A DNA stretch of 64,000 nt. Source: Erigeron canadensis. Taxonomy: Eukaryota; Streptophyta; Magnoliopsida; Asterales; Asteraceae. Below the pieces are notes generated by a model. That model was not told where the DNA came from and did not search any database. It saw only the letters and a list, made by a program, of their open reading frames with translations. Position numbers and translations under genes: made by a program. This document shows positions 58,086 through 64,000 of this stretch, one piece after another (the first letter of the stretch is position 1; each line of letters starts with the position of its first letter). The stretch covers positions 14,444,501-14,508,500 of the forward strand of contig NC_057768.1 of assembly GCF_010389155.1 (NCBI RefSeq), read 5' to 3'.

Positions 58086-58511
58086 ATCTTAAAACAACAT
58101 GTACTTTTTCTATATCATACAACACTTGATCCTTAATCATCTAATCAGTTCATAACATCACTACTTGATTAAACATCTCAAAGGTTGTCCATTAACACCA
58201 AAGCTAGATCATGGTTTGATCTTGTAGATGCAGATTCGTTGTGACAATCGCAACATAGATTTGATTATCGTTTATGTTTTTAGGAACTTGTGTGTAATCA
58301 TTTAAATAAGAACTTGTGTTGATATTTAATGATTACGTTTGAACTTCAATATTATATCTGTTTATGTTTTGTATTGTATTTGTGTGTATATATTGTTTTG
58401 CAGGTACAAGAACATAGAATCAAGGTTTATAAGTGTCGTAGAACACTTAAACGGTGATTGGATGTTATGTACGAGTCAAACAAAGTCAAACAAAGAACTA
58501 AAGGTCATCCC

Positions 58512-58558
58512 TCGTGCTGACGTCATCAGTGTGAAAGATGAACCTCGTGCTGACGTCA
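58512..58558 (+). promoter_or_regulatory. Paired TGACGTCA sites in LTR promoter
   Basis: CTCGTGCTGACGTCA occurs twice (core TGACGTCA at 58518-58525 and 58551-58558), 84-130 bases upstream of the TATA box. TGACGTCA is the perfect palindromic bZIP (TGA/CREB-type) site. Binding is inferred. Confidence 0.55.
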
Positions 58559-58641
58559 ACACGGGGAAAATCAATTAGTTATTGTTTCGGGCCTAATTAC
58601 ACGATTAAGGCCTAAGCCCACACGAACCCAATATCAATTAG

Positions 58642-58649
58642 TATAAATA
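58642..58649 (+). promoter_or_regulatory. TATA box of copia element 3 LTR
   Basis: TATAAATA about 260 bases before the LTR end. Confidence 0.6.
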
Positions 58650-58907
58650 CAAGACCTAATCTACGAAATTAGGTTAATGATTTACGAATTCTTGAGAGTT
58701 ATTCACGAATTTACGAGCTAAGGTTATTTGTTCCTTCGTGTGATCTTCTACACGAACCACAAGCCTTGTGCATCTCCTTGGGTTGGTTAATTGCTTATTA
58801 ATTAACAAAAGGCAATAGTAATCTAGTTATCTCAAGAGGATTCCGCACTCTTGACATAACGAATCACGTCTTATTACGATCCACGCAACAATAGGGCACC
58901 TTACAAG

Positions 58908-58920
58908 TGGTATCAGAGCC
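58908..58920 (+). other. Primer-binding site of copia element 3
   Basis: TGGTATCAGAGCC, complementary in type to initiator tRNA-Met, two bases after the LTR end. Confidence 0.88.
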
Positions 58921-59024
58921 CTAAGGTTGATTACCAGAAGGTTTAAGATCGTTTGATTGGCTATTGATTGCAAATTCGTTTGAAATTCGTGTTATTTACC
59001 TTTTTTGTAATCTTCATCGTGTCA

Positions 59025-59235
59025 CTTCGTGCTTACGTCAGCACGAAGTGTACTTCGTGTTAGTGCTTACGTCATCCAGTAACTTCGTGTTTACTTTGTG
59101 CCACATCAACACGAACTACCCTTCGTGACTTAGGTCGTGTGACGTGTCCTTCGTGGTATACAAACTTCGTGCCACGTGTCCTTCGTGTTGTACGAACTTC
59201 GTGTCACGTGTTCTTCGTGCTACACGAACTAAGTA
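59025..59235 (+). repeat. Leader array of ACTTCGTG/CACGAA words with ACGTCA and CACGTG boxes
   Basis: ACTTCGTG or TCCTTCGTG and the inverse CACGAA recur more than twelve times in about 200 bp between the primer-binding site and gag. Embedded are CACGTG (twice, about 59175 and 59208) and TTACGTCA (twice, about 59034 and 59067), both bZIP-type cores. Confidence 0.75.
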
Positions 59236-59269
59236 GTATTTCGTTTTATTTGAATTCAAAAGATTCGAA

Positions 59270-61555
59270 ATGACGACTTTACCAGCTGCCGCAAACTCAC
59301 CCAATGCCCTACTTATCAACCAGATGATCATGCATGATCATGAGGTTGGTCGGGGTAATACACCTCCAAAGCTTTTCCGTATGGAAAATTATTGGATGTG
59401 GAAGAGATACACAACAGCCAGTTTCGTCACCATTTTCGGAGTCAAAGGCTGTTGTTGTTCAAAATCCAGATGGTACTTATCAATGGGATACACAATCTGA
59501 TGATACCTCGAATCATGCCTACATGGTAGAATTATATGATGAGGTAGCTGGAACGATTGATTATGCTGTGTACTCAAGTGAAGAAAGTGCATCTGAGATA
59601 GTATAGAAGAATATGTGTAATGTTGCTGAGATAGTAAGATCTGAGAGTGAACAAATGACTGCAGTAAAAGCATCTGAAGAAAAGGAAGAGTCATCAAATC
59701 CTGTTGATGACATTTCTATGAAGAGCATTGAAGAACAGATGAAAAACTTTGAGATACCTAAAGGTATGACAACTGAAGCCTTGTTGCATATATGGCAGAT
59801 TGCAAGGCTGCAGATCAGAAGGTATCCTGTTCTTTATCTATACTATATTATAAAAGAAATAGCCCCTTTTATTTATGGAAGTGTTGAAAATATGTAATAT
59901 TTTTACTTAGCACCCCTTAAAATATTTCAACACACACTACCCCATAACATTAATGATTAATTTACACTACCAATCCTTTATTCTTTAATATATTTTCATT
60001 AACCATTTACATCAATTATTCACACCACTCGACGCCGTCTCCACAACCAACACTCGGCCCCCCACTACAACGGCATTGTCACGACCACCGCCGCATTGCG
60101 CGGGTAACGTGCTAGTCTTCTATAATTGACGTATGTAGAATGGTGTCGGATTTAAAACTTGAGGTGTTTATTTTGAATAAGTCAGTTATTAACTTAACTA
60201 GTCAGAACAACATGTTTAAAAAGGAAAACGACTCTTTGTTTGCCAAAAATTCTGGTTTGGTAAAACAAGAAAGTCTTTATCAAGATAAAATTCGTGCATC
60301 TGATAAGGATATTCTTGCATTAAAAGAAAAACTAAAAGAGTCAGTTCTGATGGAAAAAGTGGGAAATGAACAATATGCTCAACTAACTGAGGACTTAATA
60401 AGATCAATGCAGATGCAAATACCTGTACCACGAGATTCAAAAGATAAAAGTGGTTTGGGTATGAGTTATAATGAAGTTAGAGGTCCGTTCAATGATAATT
60501 ATACAGAGTCTCTAACACAGCTTACTCAAAAGATTGACAATGGTGAAATAGATTCAATAGTTTCAGAAAAACGAAATGTTGATCCAAAGACCCCTAAAAG
60601 CTCTAAACGCTCAATTGACAAAATTAAAGAGCTTAACAAGAAACATAAGTTTGAAAGTTCATTTGTTAAACCAGTAGATCCTAAGAATGGAGTGTATGAT
60701 GCTAGTACTTCTAAAGGATCTAGTCAAGTAAAGTCAACCTGTCCTGTTGATAAGAACCTTAAATGTTTTACAATGAAAGGATGTGATACTGTTTTTACAT
60801 CAAATGAAATTGATTTTGAAAAGATCGATCATGACAAGATTGATAAAGTATGGAATAAGGATGAATCTACGTCTAGTGAAGTTCCCTTAACTCCATACAA
60901 GACTCATAAAAACTCTCAAAAGAAGGTACATTTTTCAGGTAAAAATGAGTCAACTGGTTTATCAAAAGAAGAGTCAGCCACAATTGAACTTAAAGAATGT
61001 TTAGGCATGACTTCAGCTGAGTTTGATGTTAAAGCTAAGAAAGCAAGAGCTAAAAAATCTTGTTTCTATTGTTATGAAGTAGGACATGTCTATAGTTGCT
61101 GTCCAAATAGGAAACGGAGATGTCCTGATAAGGGTATGTCTTCTGGTGGATCTAGTGACTCAGATATTGTTGCTCATAATAATAGATCTAAGACTCCAAA
61201 ACGACAGGGACCTTCACAGAATACTACTTTTAGTAGTGTAAGTCCGAGTCGTTCTCGTACACCTCAAAGGAGTAACTCACCTAGGAAGATGACTCAACAA
61301 AATCGATCCCTTCCTGTTAGAATTAATAGTTCGTCTAAATTCTATGATCGATTAGGGAGTCAACCTAGATTTGGTACTCACTCACCAAGAAATTCACCTC
61401 CTAAGACTCGTTTCACTTCACCTAAGAAACAGTCTTTGACACCATCTTCTACCAAGGCTCCATTAAAGAGCGATGGATATTGGACCGAATTAATCATTAG
61501 AGATGAATTCGGCAAACCTAAACCTCAAAAGGTTTGGGTTCCCTTCAGAAACTAA
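59270..61555 (+). pseudogene. gag: copia element 3 gag, broken and interrupted
   Basis: Begins at ATG 59270 (MTTLPAAANSPNALLINQMI) and the start of a UBN2-type domain (PPKLFRMENYWMWKRY). It then shifts frame, with part of the domain apparently missing. Frames 59334-59606 and 59613-59897 (acidic, EEKEESSNPVDD) follow, with a stop between them. The Helitron at 59837-60115 cuts the frame. The frame resumes at 60140 and is open to TAA at 61553-61555. That part has a coiled-coil-like start, a zinc knuckle CFYCYEVGHVYSCC (near 61060) and a Ser/Arg/Pro-rich tail (SPSRSRTPQRSNSPRK). The Gag end reads KVWVPFRN before the stop. Confidence 0.85.
59837..60115 (+). mobile_element. 279-bp non-autonomous Helitron inside copia element 3
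   Basis: Starts TCTATACTATATTATAAAAG after A (59836). Ends with the hairpin region CCGCCGCATTGCGCGGG, eight bases, then CTAG (60112-60115) followed by T. Both ends match the plant Helitron pattern and the A/T flank. It has no coding capacity and contains a Helitron-style C-rich middle. Confidence 0.88.
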
Positions 61556-61578
61556 CCATCTTATTGTCTAATGTGCAG

Positions 61579-63359
61579 GGAGAACCAAGGAAGCCTATTT
61601 GTCTTTGGTATGTTGACAGTGGATGCTCTCGGCACATGACAGGGGACAAGAACGTTTTGTCCAATTATGAAGATGTAAATGGGTCGTATGTTAGTTTCGC
61701 TGGTCCCAAGGGCGGCAACATCTCAGGCCAAGGTGATGTTGTCAATGGGAAGATTACGCTCGAAAAAGTCAATTATGTGGAACAGTTATCACATAATTTA
61801 TTAAGTGTTTCTCAGATTTGTGACAAGGGTAACACTGTCCATTTTAATGAGAAAGAAGCACTTATTTTGAAACAAGGATATGTTATTCCTGAAGACTGGA
61901 TCCTGTTGAAAGCTCCTAGGAAGAGAGACATCTATGGCCTTGTGTTAGGTGTTGATAATCCAGAGGAGTCTGTTTGCTTGTTATCAAAAGCAAACGAATC
62001 TGAATCGTTACTATGGCATAGAAGAATGGGACATATCAATTTCCGAAAGATGAATGACATTGTCAAACATGGTTTGGTTGACGGCGTTCCCATTAAACGG
62101 TTTGGAATGGAAGACAAATGTGTACCTTGTCTGAAAGGTAAATAGCAAAAGTCTGCACATAAGCCGAAACAAGAAAATTCTATTGCCAATCCTTTTGAGT
62201 TACTTCACATGGATTTATTTGGTCCAGTAAATGTAAGAAGTATCAGTGGGATGTATTACTGTTTGGTGGTTACTGATGATTACTCCAGATTCTCATGGGT
62301 ATTCTTTCTTAAGTCGAAAGACGAAACTCTGCAGATTTTGATAAATTTCTTTGTCGAAACTGAAAATATTTATGGAGTTCATGTTAAGAGAATCAGGTTG
62401 ACAACGGAACTGAATTTAAGAATAATGAGATGGATGTCTTTTGTTTGTCAAAGGGAATTCAACATCAATACAGTTCTCCGTATGAACCACAACAGAATGG
62501 AGTTGCTGAAAGAAAGAATAGGACTCTAATCGAGACAGCCAGAACTATGCTTGCAGATTCAGGGCTTCCTACTATGTTTTGGGCAGAAGCGGTGAATACA
62601 GCTTGTCATATTTTAAATAGGGGTACTGTAGTTAAGCGTCATAATAAGACATGTTATGAGCTTCTACATAAGAAGAAACCAAATTTACAGAATGTTGAAC
62701 CATTTGGTGTACCGTGTACTTTCTTGAAGTATCTACCTCAGTCAAAGTTTGATTCGAGAGATTTCTCGTGGGTTATAAACCGGGAACATCAATTCGACAG
62801 GTTTACAATAAACTGACCGGCAAAGTTGATTTGGGAACGAATGTCAAGATTGTCAGTCATAAGCCCGCTATTCATTCTGGAAGTGTGTTTAGTTCACTAC
62901 ATGGTCCTGATTCTTATTCAGATCCTGAGACAATTGATGATGTGATTATTTTAAGAGATCACATGGATAATACTCCTATATCTCCGCCTGCTCGGAATGT
63001 CGATACTACTCCAACCAACATTCAGTCTACTACTGATGTTGATGAAAGTGGTAAGGACAAGGATAAGACATTAGATTCAGACAATAATGAACCCGCAAAC
63101 ACTACACCACCTACTCCATCGAAGGTTACACTGCCTGATGATGATCCTATTTCTGAAGAATCGGAAGATGATTTCAGCTCTCCTGAGTTTCAAATTAGAA
63201 CAAATTTAGGTGAAAGTTTGAATGTTGATTCGGTTCCTCAATATCGAATTAATAAGGATCACCCAGTTGAAAATATTCTTGGAATTGCTACAGAACCTGT
63301 TAGAATTAGAAATCAGTTGAATAAGGATCTGACTAGTTTGTTTTGTGAAGTGAAAGACA
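61579..63359 (+). pseudogene. pol: copia element 3 protease and integrase, broken, 3' part missing
   Basis: Protease starts WYVDSGCSRHMTGDKN with the active Asp-Ser-Gly. The GAG-pre-integrase block LLWHRRMGHIN has its C-x2-C (CVPC) and then a TAG at 62143-62145. The integrase core has HMDLFGPVNVRS and the last catalytic Glu in PQQNGVAERKNR. A one-base shift near 62400-62430 falls at the middle Asp motif, and another near 62770 follows. An acidic, Thr/Pro-rich linker ends in PVENILGI, typical of the stretch just before copia reverse transcriptase. The sequence then passes into a new LTR at 63360. Confidence 0.88.
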
Positions 63360-64000
63360 TGATATGTCAAATTTTAGACCCATTTCCCACAATGAATATA
63401 GTTGTTTTAGCATGGTTTATAAGTCGTTTTTGTATACATTTGGTGCGTTTATGGTATTTGTTAGTGTTTCAGGCTACTGACAGGTATTTAAGCGTATATC
63501 TGGAGAAAACGACATTATTGAGGTGAAATAAGTGCTAACGGATGAGTCCTGGATTGTTTGGATAAAGAAAGCAGAAAGTCAACGAAAGTCAAAGCTGAAA
63601 AAATGGGAGTTGCCCCGCAACGTGGGAGTTGCCCCGCAACTGGAAAACAGAGGAGAATCGTTGCCCCGCAACTTATGTAGGTGCCCCGCAACACCTTCAG
63701 CTTTAAATGATTGGACTTCAACAAGTCAACGTAAAGCTAGACCTAGTTGCCCCGCAACTAGGTCCGAATCTGGGCAAAATTTTTGGAAACATATAAATAG
63801 CTTGCTTAATCATTCCAAAACCCTATCTCATAGTTTCCAGCCGTTTTTAAGACCTTTTGAGGAGACTTTTGATCAGATTTATCATCCTTGAAGATCGATA
63901 TTACGATTGGATTATTCTCGTTATTTCCGTTCAATTCTTTGTATTCGGTAACGATGAATTCTCTCTATTTGATTTGTTATTTCATATTTAATATGAGTGG
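63360..64000 (+). mobile_element. Start of a further LTR (continues past window)
   Basis: From TGATATGTCAAATTTTAGACC the sequence has no relation to copia pol. It has a TATA box (TATAAATA, 63792-63799), a leader-like C/T-rich stretch and an array of GTTGCCCCGCAAC motifs. This fits the U3 and R part of an LTR inserted into copia element 3. The start base is inferred from the TG and the loss of coding similarity. The family (probably Ty3/gypsy) cannot be fixed from this part. Confidence 0.6.
63609..63758 (+). repeat. Five copies of GTTGCCCCGCAAC
   Basis: Copies at 63609-63621, 63628-63640, 63660-63672, 63681-63692 (one base shorter) and 63746-63758. Each is an inverted repeat GTTGC/GCAAC around CCC; the last is extended by CCTA/TAGG on its flanks. 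Confidence 0.92.

Larger units (their letters stand above)
44235..58239 (+). mobile_element. LTR of the TGTAACAACC family (copy C), split by copia element 2
   Basis: The left part (44235-44863) starts TGTAACAACCGTCTTAGAAA and follows copy A closely. A (TA)n TATA region lies at 44520-44531 and a donor-like CTCAG/GTAACA at 44733. The right part (57380-58239) resumes with GTGAACAAATCTGGG, equivalent to copy A just after 19330, and carries the GACGATCTTG array. It stops at 58239 where copia element 3 begins; its own right end is not in the window. Confidence 0.75.
58240..58905 (+). repeat. 5' LTR of copia element 3
   Basis: Ends by position next to the primer-binding site; TATA box at 58642-58649; two TGACGTCA sites upstream of it. 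Confidence 0.82.
58240..63359 (+). mobile_element. Ty1/copia retrotransposon 3, 5' part
   Basis: A 666-bp LTR (58240-58905, TGTGACAATCG to ACCTTACA) is followed by the primer-binding site TGGTATCAGAGCC (58908-58920), then gag, protease and integrase on the + strand. The coding part stops at 63359, where a new LTR starts, before reverse transcriptase is reached; the rest is presumably outside the window. Pieces of gag are deleted or shifted and a 279-bp Helitron sits inside. Inserted at the edge of LTR copy C (flank TTCGT). Confidence 0.88.

Noticed and set aside
1..64000. tRNA and rRNA genes
   Set aside because: No tRNA cloverleaf or rRNA segment recognised by eye. The tRNA-like boxes at 841-906 belong to the SINE and TGGTATCAGAGC sites are primer-binding sites. 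A tRNAscan or Rfam run would settle it.

Overview
This window is repeat-rich plant nuclear DNA. The elements (Ty1/copia retrotransposons primed by initiator-Met tRNA, long non-coding LTRs with TGTAACA-type ends, Helitrons and a tRNA-derived SINE), the AT-rich background and the GT-AG introns all fit a eudicot. An Asteraceae-like genome is my best guess from general familiarity with such repeats; no host marker gene proves it. I see no intact conventional host gene. The DNA is a stack of nested insertions.

Left part (1-10033): a Helitron 3' end, a tRNA-SINE, an LTR ending in a TTGGCGCC-type primer-binding site, then a minus-strand LTR (2820-8542). That LTR is interrupted by a solo LTR with a 5-bp target duplication (3903-6648) and by a short Helitron (7904-8304).

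Middle part (10034 to about 38800): a decayed autonomous Helitron on the minus strand. From 5' to 3' (high to low coordinate) it carries an AT-hook-rich N-terminus, a zinc-binding and Rep nuclease region, a PIF1-family helicase and an RPA-like OB-fold gene. The Rep HUH motif has lost one His and the helicase P-loop has lost its Lys. A 4.4-kb solo LTR sits in the RPA-like gene (target duplication CAAAG). A 3.2-kb LTR sits in the helicase (target duplication GATGC) and itself holds a 12.0-kb copia element (19623-31656, target duplication GTGTG) with an open 1371-residue Gag.

40430-43790: a large near-perfect inverted repeat (arms about 1.6 kb, spacer about 118 bp). Each arm carries a four-exon gene for a small acidic protein. 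The left copy reads open for 133 residues and the right copy has a stop codon.

Right part (43791-64000): an LTR of the TGTAACAACC family holds a 12.5-kb copia element (44864-57374). That element has a broken gag-pol plus a broken third coding region of about 3.6 kb preceded by its own TATA box. A third copia element (58240 onward) follows, interrupted by a 279-bp Helitron and, near its end, by the start of another LTR (63360 to the window end).

Most coding regions here are pseudogenes. Readings that still look open are the gag of the first copia element and the small acidic gene in the left palindrome arm.
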